The notes beneath the pieces were generated by a model, which saw nothing but the letters and a program-made list of their open reading frames with translations, was not told the DNA's origin and did not search any database. Below, piece after piece: positions 34,901 through 40,470 of a DNA stretch of 64,000 nucleotides. The DNA is taken from assembly GCA_037176705.1 (NCBI GenBank), contig CM073887.1, positions 24,803,501-24,867,500 of the forward strand, read 5' to 3'. Positions within the stretch are counted from its first letter, which is position 1, and every line of letters begins with the position of its first letter. A program made the position numbers and the translations under genes. This stretch comes from Molossus alvarezi. Lineage: Eukaryota; Chordata; Mammalia; Chiroptera; Molossidae.

Positions 34901-37566
34901 ATGCAATACAATATTAACTACAGTCCCCATGCTATACATTGTAGTCCCATGACTTATTTATTTTATAACTGGAAGTTTATATTTTTAAGCCTCTTCACCC
35001 ATTTTGCTTGGTCCCCAACCCCCCTACCTCTGGTAACCACCAATCTGTTCACCGTGTTCATGAGCTTGTTTTTGTTTGTTGTTTATTTATTTTGTTGTTG
35101 TTGTTAAGAATGTGCCTTTAGCCCTGGCCAATTTGGCTCAGTGGTTGGCGCGTCAGCCCATGGACCAGAGAGTCCCAGGTTCAGTTCCTGCTAAGGGCAT
35201 GTACCTCGGTTGCAGTTTGTCCCTGGCCCCGGTTGGGGTATGTGGGTGGCAACCAATCGATGTGTCTCTCTCACATTGATATTTCTCTCTCTTCCTCCCT
35301 TCTGCTCTATCTGAAGATAAATGCAAAAACATCCTTGGGTGAGGATAAAAAATAAATAAAAAAGAATGTGCCTTTAACAGTGTGCAGTCTTTGAGAACGG
35401 CCTTACAGGAGACTGCTAAGGCCCATGCCGACCTGCCATATATAATTGTATATGGCCTTGAAAAGCCCTGTATATCTGAGTGTCTGGGGGCTTCTACAGA
35501 TAACCCTAATCTATTTAGCCTTTCACAGAGAACTAGGTCATTTAGACCTAACACTGTGGATTATCCATAGGGTGTCTGGGGCTTTCGTTGTTGGCTGTTT
35601 TTTTTTAGGCAGGCCACTCCATGTGAAATAGAAGCTTCTACCTGCCTTCTTCAGCATGTCCAGACTCCCGCCCTGAGCGGTGTTGTAGAAGGAGGAAAGA
35701 AGCTTGGAGGGGAAATTGAGGAAAATTGCTGATGCTTGGGCTCAGGCACCTGCCATAATAAACAATAAGAGATATGAGATTTCCCTGATAAACTGGAAAA
35801 TGCTGTTATTGTTCATTACAGTATGATCATGATTTCTCATACTAGAGTTGCTTTTGCAGAGAGAATAAACTGTGTAGATATTGCACTAATATCTGGATTT
35901 TGATACATGCATTGCTCTATGCTCACCACAAGGGGGTGCTGTGGTAACTCTCTTCCTGTGCTTATGAGGCTTATGTATATTATCTTTTTAGCTAAGTGCT
36001 TGGTTTGGTATTGCTTTTGTCAGTTCATATGGTATATATGCAGGTGGCTGAGGTTGGCATGACAGGTAATAAAGGAAAATTTTAAAGACTGGTAAGAATC
36101 TTGACAACATTCAAATCTATAGTAGTAGTATAGTGCATTCTGTGTATCAGAAAGCTTCCCGTCAAATGATCAAATATAGAACATCAAGCCCAGAGGAAGA
36201 CCTTCCTCACTGAGGGCCTCCCAGGTGATGTGTCTGATAAACCGTTTTGAACTCGGGAGTGACAGTGGAACTCCTGGTTCACAGAGTATTTTATGTGTAT
36301 CTTTAGCCTGTCACTATAGTAAGGCCTTGAACTTTTTTTTGTTGTTTTTTTTTGCTAAGAGTGAGAATTCAGTTTGCGCCATAAAAATGTTTACCTGTGT
36401 TGGTGTCTCCCATTCTTTGTAGAAAACATGAATTACCCCAATGGCTTCCCCTGTGCTGCTGAAATTCAGACAGACTTTATTGATCATAACTCGCAGTCTA
36501 CCTGGAGCACCCCACCCAACATGCCGACTGCCTGGGGACACCCTGGTCTCATCAGCTCTCCGGTCAGTGCTGCCCAACCTCTGCGGTGACCCTGGGGCAG
36601 CTCCAGTTTGTTTCTGGTGGTTTTTTCATCCTGGTCTCGCATAGCTATAGAGTTGGATTCGGATCAGCTAAAGCTTGCTTCTTTTAGATCATATAAGCCC
36701 ACCCTCTGAGGGAACCTAACTCATAGTCACACGGGGGGCTTGCCAACACTGACATTCCAGCCACTTCCAAGCTCCACTGAGCAGCGATGGCTTGCAGATA
36801 AAATTGAAGTGGGGCCAGGAAGCCCTCTGGGACACAGCTGTGTTTATACGGCCCCGCTGACCTTTTCATCTGTGATAAGAGATGAGATGAAAGTTGCAGA
36901 AAGGTATCAGTTGTTAGTGACTGGGTCCTGTGGGCTTCCTGCCCGTAAACACCCCTCCGTGCTTAAAAGCCCAACACCTTCCCCTTTCAGATCCACTAAC
37001 AGTTTGTTTACAGAGAGGACATTTGAACTGTGGGTCGTTCCTTGGGCTTAAAAAACGTTTATCCAGTTAGACGAGGTTTTGGAAACCCTGTGTTTGAGGA
37101 CAGTGGAGTGACAGCAACCCAGATGGTTGACCATAGTTGAGTAACACCCGGGTAACTTGGAAGGGTACCATTGTGGGATCCACTGGTATATATTCAACCT
37201 TGACATTGCCTTTCTCAGATTTTTTTTTAAAAAACATTTCTTTTTTTTTAAAACATATCTTTTTTCCCTCCCTCCCCATTTACACTTTAGCCCTACCTCA
37301 CAAGCACCCGAAGCTTATCTCCAATGTCTGGACTTTTTGGTTCCATCTGGGCCCCGCAAAGCGATGTGTATGAGAATTGCTGCCCGATCAGCCCCACCAC
37401 GGAACATTCGACTCACATGGAAAACCCGGCGGTCGTGTGCAAGGAATACTACCCTGGGTTCAACCCATTTCGTGCCTATATGAACCTGGACATATGGACT
37501 GCCACAGCCAATCGGAGTGCAAATTTCCCACTGTCTAGGGACTCGAGCTATTGTGGGAATGTGTGA
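76..37566 (+). CDS. TMEM131L: TMEM131L (KIAA0922), 3' part of gene, 16 coding exons
   Basis: This spliced gene encodes the C-terminal 949 residues of TMEM131-like, a type I membrane protein. Exons: 76-148, 4669-4885, 7169-7355, 7560-7745, 8343-8492, 8823-9448, 16994-17142, 23095-23219, 26029-26195, 27207-27389, 28538-28616, 29536-29618, 32858-32978, 34012-34100, 36423-36562, 37291-37566. Every intron is GT-AG and all phases match. Known family role: TMEM131L is reported to restrain Wnt signalling in thymocytes by promoting LRP6 degradation, and the paralogue TMEM131 links collagen cargo to COPII export through its C-terminal tail. Seen here: the end of the lumenal region (residues 1-210), a transmembrane helix (about 213-233, split between exons 4 and 5), and a Ser-rich cytoplasmic tail of about 715 residues ending in SSYCGNV. 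Human TMEM131L has about 1,600 residues, so roughly 650 N-terminal residues lie upstream. I recognised it from remembered human sequence, not a search. No frameshift or premature stop is seen. Confidence 0.93.
1405..1630 (+). repeat. MIR SINE (ancient)
   Basis: The order of blocks matches the MIR consensus: gaatccaggttcttcc, a gatcctgggaaaaccattta segment, cctctctaagcctcatcttt, and a cctggtatataaagaacc end followed by an ATT-rich tail. Confidence 0.7.
3709..3965 (-). mobile_element. Ves SINE
   Basis: tRNA-derived bat SINE, antisense to TMEM131L. It has the T-run tail, the agagagacacattg body and the tRNA-like head ending ctgagccaaaccagccaggg. An 18-bp direct repeat tcacttaaaggcttttaa flanks it (3691-3708 and 3966-3983). 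Confidence 0.92.
4669..4885 (+). CDS. TMEM131L: TMEM131L coding exon 2 of window (lumenal)
   Basis: The acceptor is ctaactag (ending 4668) and the donor gtgag starts at 4886. I chose 4669 over the downstream AG at 4741-4742 because it keeps phase 0 after exon 1 and leaves an open frame ([13 protein letters not shown]...). The exon contains the family-conserved stretch [20 protein letters not shown] and ends with one base of a Gln codon. The local codon use is GC-rich relative to the AT-rich introns. Confidence 0.88.
5338..5571 (-). mobile_element. Ves SINE
   Basis: T-run, tgcatttatcttcagataga body and gctgagccaaactggccagg head. Imperfect target duplication caagtttta(a/c)att/att on either side. 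Confidence 0.9.
5826..6065 (-). mobile_element. Ves SINE
   Basis: Complete copy with atcctcacccgaggacattt tail region and gagccaaaccggccaggg head. Target duplication tctattatcattttt at 5809 and 6066. Confidence 0.92.
6407..6599 (-). mobile_element. Ves-type SINE (diverged)
   Basis: Shorter, more diverged copy ending gtcataccagccagggc. Target duplication tataggaat(a/g)tttttaaa at 6389 and 6600. Confidence 0.85.
7169..7355 (+). CDS. TMEM131L: TMEM131L coding exon 3 of window (lumenal)
   Basis: The acceptor ctcactag ends at 7168 and the donor gtaag starts at 7356. The product reads [20 protein letters not shown] and continues to [10 protein letters not shown]. It looks like the beta-strand-rich, PapD-like/Ig-like fold described for the TMEM131 family; the fold is inference from the family. 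The exon ends with two bases of a Val codon completed by exon 4. Confidence 0.93.
7560..7745 (+). CDS. TMEM131L: TMEM131L coding exon 4: membrane-proximal region and start of TM helix
   Basis: The acceptor tgtccccag ends at 7559 and the donor gtaaat starts at 7746. It encodes [20 protein letters not shown], then [20 protein letters not shown] and [10 protein letters not shown], where the hydrophobic transmembrane helix begins. The intron after it interrupts a Gly codon (human has Ser here, by memory). The intron before it is only 204 bp. Confidence 0.93.
7746..8342. other. Intron 4 of window: nothing recognised
   Basis: 597 bases of unique-looking sequence between the two exons that split the transmembrane helix; no repeat or motif recognised. 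The 330-base intron at 8493-8822 is also featureless apart from a G-run near 8520. Confidence 0.5.
8343..8492 (+). CDS. TMEM131L: TMEM131L coding exon 5: rest of TM helix and cytoplasmic juxtamembrane
   Basis: The acceptor ctttctttctcag ends at 8342 and the donor gtaag starts at 8493. It reads [21 protein letters not shown] and then a charged/Ser-rich stretch [19 protein letters not shown]. The hydrophobic-to-basic change marks the stop-transfer point of a type I protein. It ends with two bases of a Lys codon. Confidence 0.93.
8823..9448 (+). CDS. TMEM131L: TMEM131L coding exon 6 (large cytoplasmic exon)
   Basis: The 626-bp exon has acceptor cttcaattcag (ending 8822) and donor gtaatc (9449). 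It begins [19 protein letters not shown] and is hydrophilic, Lys/Ser/Asn-rich and probably disordered; a basic block with HSQKKHKC lies near the start. The Ala/Ser-rich segment around 9000-9080 ([15 protein letters not shown]) looks fast-evolving compared with the blocks either side. No catalytic motif is visible. Confidence 0.93.
9647..9848 (-). mobile_element. Bat tRNA-derived SINE (older Ves-related type)
   Basis: Body with gatttttagagaaagaggaa and head ending actgagctacctggccaggg, a different head from the common type. Perfect 15-bp duplication aggcaccaagttttt at 9632 and 9849. Confidence 0.85.
11361..11588 (+). mobile_element. Ves SINE
   Basis: Sense to the gene. Starts gccctggccggttttgctca, with an intact-looking B-box-like ggttcggttcccgc, and ends in a poly-A run. 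Short flanking duplication aaaa(c)atatctc. Confidence 0.92.
12134..12360 (+). mobile_element. Ves SINE (second head type)
   Basis: Head tgcctggctgatatggctcg and body with gatctccagtggggggcatg. A-run tail and imperfect duplication aagaagg(a/t)tcaaaa at about 12118 and 12361. Confidence 0.9.
13575..13778 (-). mobile_element. Ves SINE (second head type)
   Basis: ctttattgattt tail, cactggggatcgggcccaca body and ccactgagccacactggtct head. Probable duplication ccttgtt(c/t)t on either side. A second antisense copy follows within about 25 bp. Confidence 0.88.
13801..14015 (-). mobile_element. Ves SINE (second head type)
   Basis: Tail ttttattcatttttagagag, body cccactggggatttggccca and a slightly deleted head atccactgaccacacggcta. 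Adjacent to the preceding copy in the same orientation. Confidence 0.86.
15245..15485 (+). mobile_element. Ves SINE with microsatellite tail
   Basis: Starts gccctggctggtttggctca and ends aatatccttgggtgagcatt, then a CA microsatellite. The sequence aaaaggac(c)ctg recurs on both sides (about 15234 and 15520), so the microsatellite lies inside the inserted unit. Confidence 0.88.
15486..15520. repeat. CA microsatellite
   Basis: About 17 uninterrupted CA units located between the SINE 3' end and the right target duplication. Confidence 0.95.
15573..15761 (-). mobile_element. Ves SINE
   Basis: Preceded by (GTTT)n at 15549-15572, then atcctcacccaaggataatt and head accactgagcaacgccagcc. Imperfect duplication of a tgtcttt-containing flank (15546 and about 15768). 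Confidence 0.85.
15795..15950 (-). repeat. MIR SINE (ancient)
   Basis: Reverse-orientation MIR blocks: tattataaatcaggaaactg, then taattagtggctgagtcacg and gaccagaactcaaatc. Confidence 0.6.
15960..16545 (-). repeat. Old L1 3' UTR fragment
   Basis: Antisense old L1 3' UTR: starts with the A-rich gtggtaaaatatacataaca, then aaccatcatcatcacc-type blocks and gaatggtatcccattgtatg. Diverged, no target duplication visible. Confidence 0.65.
16549..16775 (-). mobile_element. Ves SINE (second head type)
   Basis: Tail ttttattgatttttcagaga, body cctactggggatcgagccac, head ccactgagccataccagctg. It inserted at or next to the old L1 fragment; flanks share cccc..gatctctttt-like sequence. Confidence 0.85.
16994..17142 (+). 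CDS. TMEM131L: TMEM131L coding exon 7 (cytoplasmic)
   Basis: The acceptor tttattcaag ends at 16993; the donor gtctgt at 17143 is a weak 5' splice site, so this exon may be subject to skipping (inference). It encodes [20 protein letters not shown] and on to [10 protein letters not shown]. It starts with two bases of a Gly codon and ends at a codon boundary. It is isolated by introns of 7.5 and 6.0 kb. Confidence 0.9.
17430..17620 (+). repeat. MIR SINE (ancient)
   Basis: Forward MIR blocks: gacaagttaagcatcccggt, then ttgtagagttgtgaggatta and aatgagttaatatgttaagg. Confidence 0.65.
19855..19940. mobile_element. 86-bp TTAA-flanked inverted-repeat element (piggyBac-like MITE)
   Basis: Perfect 10-bp terminal inverted repeats (cctgttaacc at 19855-19864, ggttaacagg at 19931-19940) are flanked by TTAA on both sides (19851-19854 and 19941-19944). 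TTAA target duplication is the hallmark of piggyBac transposons, and recent piggyBac activity is known in vespertilionid bats. The interior is too short to encode anything and contains a gggaattccc palindrome repeated with one offset. Family assignment is inference from target site and structure; the terminal sequence was not matched to a named family. Confidence 0.65.
20095..20300 (-). repeat. MIR SINE (ancient)
   Basis: Reverse MIR blocks: agctcatttaatcctcacaa, gaaccaaggcaaagagcc and tgcccaggatcacaaagcca. Confidence 0.65.
20475..20559. repeat. CT/CA composite microsatellite
   Basis: CT-rich run grading into a CA run (ctctctgtcacacacacaca). Confidence 0.9.
21950..22432. mobile_element. Tigger2/MER8 DNA transposon (nonautonomous, old)
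   Basis: The ends are inverted repeats related to tgacccttgaacaacacggg (left: cttgatccttggacaacacg; right: cattgttcaggggtcaactg). Internal blocks atgtgttaatcgactgtgtg and ggtcaacagtaggcttttag match the MER8/Tigger2 consensus from memory. A foreign A-tailed segment interrupts it near the right end (22181-22369). It cannot encode a transposase. Confidence 0.8.
22181..22369 (+). pseudogene. A-tailed insert in MER8, possible 3'-UTR retrocopy
   Basis: About 190 bases split the MER8 sequence between ...gagttaaaagtt and atatgttgattttcaactg. The insert has an AATAAA (22314-22319) about 19 bases before an A-rich tail (22338-22365), as expected for the end of a reverse-transcribed mRNA. A short flanking repeat aaagt(g)tt is present. 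The source gene is not recognised. Confidence 0.45.
23095..23219 (+). CDS. TMEM131L: TMEM131L coding exon 8 (basic cytoplasmic segment)
   Basis: The acceptor tttttctttag ends at 23094 and the donor gtgtgt starts at 23220. The encoded segment is strongly basic ([20 protein letters not shown], then [11 protein letters not shown]). A Ves SINE inserted antisense 32 bp beyond the donor (23252-23511). It ends with two bases of an Arg codon. Confidence 0.9.
23220..26028. other. Intron 8 of window: one SINE, GC-rich middle
   Basis: A Ves SINE lies at 23252-23511. The region 23740-24800 is unusually GC-rich for an intron here and has several open frames, none with a recognised product. The rest is unique AT-rich sequence. 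Confidence 0.5.
23252..23511 (-). mobile_element. Ves SINE close to exon 8 donor
   Basis: Complete copy with ctatcctcacccgaggacat and ctgagccaaaccggccaggg. Target duplication agtcccttgaagatttt at 23235-23251 and 23512-23528, perfect. It begins 32 bp past the exon 8 splice donor. Confidence 0.93.
26029..26195 (+). CDS. TMEM131L: TMEM131L coding exon 9 (cytoplasmic)
   Basis: The acceptor cacttccag ends at 26028 and the donor gtatgg starts at 26196. It reads [20 protein letters not shown] and continues to SLPAAQREA. The segment is acidic and Ser-rich with no recognised domain. Confidence 0.9.
27207..27389 (+). CDS. TMEM131L: TMEM131L coding exon 10 (Ser/Gly/Trp low-complexity segment)
   Basis: The acceptor ccttcccgcag ends at 27206 and the donor gtgagt starts at 27390. 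It encodes a low-complexity but conserved stretch with [18 protein letters not shown] and [17 protein letters not shown], ending HFLPAG. This is the most GC-rich exon of the tail, inside a longer GC-rich island of intron sequence. The Ser runs followed by acidic residues suggest possible casein-kinase-type phosphorylation (inference). Confidence 0.9.
28538..28616 (+). CDS. TMEM131L: TMEM131L coding exon 11 (short cytoplasmic exon)
   Basis: The 79-bp exon has acceptor ttttcatgcag (ending 28537) and donor gtgagt (28617). It encodes [20 protein letters not shown] and NICNPT. It is small but phase-consistent with both neighbours. Confidence 0.88.
29536..29618 (+). CDS. TMEM131L: TMEM131L coding exon 12 (short cytoplasmic exon)
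   Basis: The acceptor tttccccgcag ends at 29535 and the donor gtgagg starts at 29619. It reads [20 protein letters not shown] and AGVEEEK. The recognisable core is SLPQYAE-like (here RLPQYAE). Confidence 0.88.
31907..31939. repeat. GT microsatellite
   Basis: About 16 uninterrupted GT units. Confidence 0.95.
32290..32655 (+). repeat. L2-like LINE fragment
   Basis: Blocks typical of the L2 3' region: actgttccctgtgcctggaa, ccctaagggaggcctttgac and gtaggcccgcgcatacttgt. Diverged; family by memory. Confidence 0.5.
32858..32978 (+). CDS. TMEM131L: TMEM131L coding exon 13 (cytoplasmic)
   Basis: The acceptor ctcttccttag ends at 32857 and the donor gtacag starts at 32979. It encodes [20 protein letters not shown] and then [19 protein letters not shown]. 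It ends with two bases of a Ser codon, completed at the tandem acceptor of exon 14. Confidence 0.9.
34012..34100 (+). CDS. TMEM131L: TMEM131L coding exon 14 (NAGNAG acceptor)
   Basis: The polypyrimidine tract ends in tagcag, giving two acceptors three bases apart (exon start 34009 or 34012). The distal one gives [20 protein letters not shown], which matches the remembered human form; the proximal one adds one Ser. The donor gtaaaa starts at 34101. The exon ends LNDYNTFPE plus one base. Confidence 0.9.
34374..34618 (+). mobile_element. Ves SINE, first of a tandem pair
   Basis: Starts gccctggccggttttgctca, ends agatgaggattggggggaaa. Flanked by gatttactctctt (34361) and a degenerate copy aatttattctctt (about 34619). 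Confidence 0.9.
34633..34874 (+). mobile_element. Ves SINE, second of a tandem pair
   Basis: Starts catggctgatttggctcagc after the degenerate target copy and ends tgggtgaggattaaaatgaaa-like tail. A third target copy gatttactctctt follows at 34875-34887. Confidence 0.9.
35121..35361 (+). mobile_element. Ves SINE
   Basis: Starts gccctggccaatttggctca, ends cttgggtgaggataaaaaat. Perfect 15-bp duplication aagaatgtgccttta at 35106 and 35362. Confidence 0.93.
36423..36562 (+). CDS. TMEM131L: TMEM131L coding exon 15 (conserved C-terminal region)
   Basis: The acceptor attctttgtag ends at 36422 and the donor gtcagt starts at 36563. It encodes [20 protein letters not shown] and then [14 protein letters not shown] up to GLISSP. 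It ends at a codon boundary, so exon 16 opens with PYLTSTRS. Confidence 0.92.
37291..37566 (+). CDS. TMEM131L: TMEM131L last coding exon and stop codon
   Basis: The acceptor tacactttag ends at 37290; the stop codon tga is 37564-37566. It encodes [20 protein letters not shown], the segment [20 protein letters not shown] and the end [20 protein letters not shown] tail (here [16 protein letters not shown]). This extreme C terminus is the best conserved part of the tail by memory of human TMEM131L; in the paralogue TMEM131 the C-terminal tail contacts TRAPPC8, so the same role here is inference. Confidence 0.95.
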   Translation, partial: PYLTSTRSLSPMSGLFGSIWAPQSDVYENCCPISPTTEHSTHMENPAVVCKEYYPGFNPFRAYMNLDIWTATANRSANFPLSRDSSYCGNV

Positions 37567-37592
37567 GGAGAGTTTGATTTTTAAACAATGCG

Positions 37593-37598
37593 AATAAA
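37593..37598 (+). terminator. Proximal poly(A) signal AATAAA
   Basis: Canonical hexamer 27 bases after the stop codon, followed by a GT-rich stretch (ggcgtgtgttttgatg). It could give a very short 3' UTR. Confidence 0.6.
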
Positions 37599-37682
37599 GA
37601 GGCGTGTGTTTTGATGACTAGCGTAACCTGGTTCTTGAGATAGATTATGACTTGGGTGGATATTTTGGCACTTTTATATGAA

Positions 37683-37688
37683 AATAAA
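37683..37688 (+). terminator. Distal poly(A) signal AATAAA
   Basis: Second canonical hexamer about 115 bases after the stop codon, followed by ctgggtgcgttattttttt. No other good signal follows before repeat sequence, so this is the likely transcript end. Confidence 0.6.
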
Positions 37689-37875
37689 CTTTTTTAATGA
37701 AATCTGGGTGCGTTATTTTTTTTTTTTTTTAACCTTCACAAATCAGTGGTAGAGACTAAGCATCCATGTGTCATAACTTATAACTCAAGAAGCATGTCAA
37801 ACACACCAGATGTTTTCTGTCAGAACAAGGGAGTCTTTGGGGAAGGTAGGAATGGAGAAAGAAATGGCTGTTGTG

Positions 37876-38042
37876 GTTCTCCCTGCCTTACACACCAGAA
37901 TCCCCAGGGAGCTTGCCAAAAAGGAAGTCAATCGGCGCCGTTCCTAGAGATTTCTGATGTCGACCTGCGGCTCAGGCAATCGGCGTCTTCCTTTCCAAGT
38001 TCTCCATTGACTGCAATGTGCAGCCGCGGTTGAGAACTGCTG
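37876..38042 (+). repeat. MER5-like hAT fragment (old)
   Basis: Blocks cagaatccccagggagcttg, tagagatttctgatgtcgac and the end ggttgagaactgctg resemble the MER5A nonautonomous hAT consensus. Diverged. Confidence 0.5.
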
Positions 38043-38696
38043 GCTGGGTGCGCCCAGCTGAGCAGGACCCTGCTCATGCTGAGGGTGGCGCTCTCTGGTC
38101 CTGGTAGCCACCGCTGCCGGGATGAAGCGGTGAGCCAAGCCCTGTACTGCCTGTCCAGTTATGACAAGGATGTCCCCTCCACCAGGCCTGTCACAGGGGG
38201 TGACAGCAGCAGGGACATTCTAGTAAGTGTCTGGTTTCCCTCTCAGTGAGCAGGGAGTTAGGTGGCTGACGCATGTTTGCCAGACTGGCTTGTGTCTGCT
38301 GGTCATGGACTTGAGCGGTCCATATGACGGTGGAATTCTCTATCAGTGTGTGTAAACTTTGAAAATGTTTTTAACTTTGAATAAAAATGTCTCATTGTTA
38401 TATTTTGTTTTATCTTTATTGGAAAGTTAGTAGGAATGATTTTTGAGTGGGGTGCTGGGTTTGCTTGCTTTGAGTTTATTTCCCTTTGTCCTGGGTGTGT
38501 GGGGACCTGCGACAGGAGGGCAGGTGCGCTGAATGGGACTGTCCCCTGCAAGGAGCGCCCGCAAGCATGCCAGGGCCTCTAGAAACTTCTTGTGGTGCTG
38601 AGTGAGAATCCTGATTTGGGTGAAGCAGACCCCCAGCCCCTGATACTGAATAGTGTTAAAAATGACTTAGGTTCTGGGTTTAGACCCCAAAGAATT

Positions 38697-38910
38697 AAAA
38701 AAAAATTTTGTAATTTATTGATTTTAGAGAGAGGAAGTGAGAGGGAGAGAGAGAGAGAAACATCAATGAGAGAGAACATCCATTGGCCGCCTCCTGCATG
38801 CCCCCCACTGGGGATCGGGCCCACAGCCTGGGCATGTGCCCTGACTGGGAATCGAACCAGTGATCTCTTGGTGCATGGGTCGATGCTCAGCCACTGAGCC
38901 ACACCAGCTG
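38697..38910 (-). mobile_element. Ves SINE (second head type)
   Basis: Tail ttattgattttagagagagg, body cactggggatcgggcccaca, head ccactgagccacaccagctg. Perfect 14-bp duplication gaccccaaagaatt at 38683 and 38911. Confidence 0.93.
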
Positions 38911-38924
38911 GACCCCAAAGAATT

Positions 38925-39605
38925 CAAACTAGGGACTTGAACAATGGTTTGTGCACCATGTTCATAGCAACACTGTTCATTGTAGCTAAAGGTGGAAACA
39001 GCCTACATATCCATTAATGGATGCATGGATAAAGAACATGGTAAATACATGTGATGGGATATTGCTCACCCTCAAAAAGGAAGGAAATTCTGGTCCTGGC
39101 CAGGTAGCCCAGTTGGTTGTATCATCGTCCCGATATGCCAAGGTTGTGGGTTCAATCTCCTGTAAGGGCACATACAAGAAGCAACCAATGAATGCATAAA
39201 TAAGTGGAACATCAAATCGATGTTTCTCTCTCTCCCATCTTCTCTCAAATCAATAAATATTTTAAAAAGGAAGGAAATTCTAATTTGTGCAACAACGTGT
39301 TTATACCATTACAACATCCTGCTAAGAGAAAAAGCCAAAGGACAAATGCAATGGTTTCTACTCAGGTGCCTAGTATGGTCACCTGCATAGGGACAGAAAG
39401 TGAGTGGTGGCTACTAGGAGCTGAGGGAGGAGGGAGAGATGGGGAGTGGTGGTTTCATGTGTGCAGTTCTGGTTTGAGATCTGAGGACAGTTCTGGAGAT
39501 GGTGATGTTGCACAACAACATGAAAGTATTTTATGTCACTAAATAGTACATATAACTGTTAACATGGTAAGTTTTGTGTAATGGATGTTTTACACCCCCC
39601 CCCCA
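38925..39605 (+). repeat. Old L1 3' UTR fragment
   Basis: Forward blocks tgttcatagcaacactgttc, atatccattaatggatgcat, ctcaaaaaggaaggaaattc and ggtggctactaggagctgag follow the order of the old mammalian L1 3' UTR. Interrupted by the SINE at 39092-39263. Confidence 0.65.
39092..39263 (+). mobile_element. Bat tRNA-derived SINE, tRNA-Ile-like head type
   Basis: A different, shorter SINE type: ggtcctggccaggtagccca, atgccaaggttgtgggttca, and gcataaataagtggaacatc. Perfect 18-bp duplication aaaaaggaaggaaattct at 39074 and 39264. Confidence 0.88.
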
Positions 39606-39919
39606 ATTATGTTGATGAAAAAAGCCCTAAAGCATTTTCAGTATCAAATTAAAAACTTTCCCACTGGAGAGCATATGAGGCCTTAGAGGTGCGTTCTGCT
39701 CAGTATGATTGTTGATCTAATTTACTCTCCTACTTTCATTGATTCCTTCAATTCTCCATCAGGAAATGGGAGAAAACAAAGTAAGTTCTTCCACTAAAAA
39801 GAAAGTACAAATCTTTGCTTTAACTGGAATATTAGCTTTAGCCCTAAGACTAAACAGAATCATAGGAAAACTGGAAGTTAGTATTCGTTTAAAATACTGG
39901 ATACCTTCTAGGAGCTAGG

Positions 39920-40470
39920 ACCTGTCCCAGGGGCCCACGGCGGAGAACAGGGCAGACTAGGTCCTGCTGTTCGGAGACATTCCCAAGGAGGGACAGGCAA
40001 GAAACAAGCCAAAGATGCAAGGGATATTTCGGATATTGCCACGTGTGCAGTTAAATGGTGATAAACGGGGGTGGGGGTGGGAGTGTGCAGCAGGTGGTCA
40101 GGGAAAGTCTCTAAAGAGGTCACACTTGAAGGACGAGGAAGTTCTAGCGGTGTCTCCAGGAAAGGGCGAGTGCAAGGCTCAGGAAGGAGGCCAGTGTGAC
40201 CCCGGCCTGGAGAGCAAGGGCCACGGGGAAGGAGGTCAGGCCACAGACGTGGGCAGGGCTGCCTCCATAAGGCCGTGTAGGTTTTACCCAGAGTGCAGCG
40301 GGAAGCCACTGGAGGGTTTAGGAGAGAAGAAATGTTACCTGATTGGAGGTTCAAAGAGCTCACCAGCAGCTGAAGGAGGAACAGGTGCTGTGAGTAACAG
40401 TAACCCCCGCGCGGCCGCAGGGGAGGTGATGGAGAGAATCCGTTTGTTACCTGCGAACGTGCTGGACCGC
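39920..40470. repeat. L2-like LINE fragment
   Basis: Blocks tctctaaagaggtcacactt, ggaggccagtgtgacc and gtgcagcgggaagccactgg resemble a common diverged L2-type repeat. The several long open frames here are a by-product of GC content. Confidence 0.45.

Larger units (their letters stand above)
34195..35060. repeat. Old L1-type fragment split by two SINEs
   Basis: The sequence aacttttaggatttactctc at 34352-34373 continues after the SINEs as ttagcaaattttaatatgca, then actacagtccccatgctata and ggtaaccaccaatctgttca. These are blocks of an old mammalian L1 3' region; orientation not assigned. Confidence 0.5.
32979..37290. other. Introns 13 to 15 of window
   Basis: Intron 13 (32979-34011) shows nothing I can assign. 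Intron 14 (34101-36422) contains an old L1-type fragment interrupted by two tandem Ves SINEs, and a third Ves SINE at 35121-35361; 35380-36400 is unassigned. Intron 15 (36563-37290) is unique, with T-runs near 37220-37265. Confidence 0.5.
37567..37705 (+). other. TMEM131L: TMEM131L 3' UTR (short)
   Basis: A short A/T-rich 3' UTR follows the stop codon. The end is set from the second poly(A) signal plus about 15-20 bases and the GT-rich stretch gggtgcgtta; the exact cleavage site is not visible. Confidence 0.6.
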
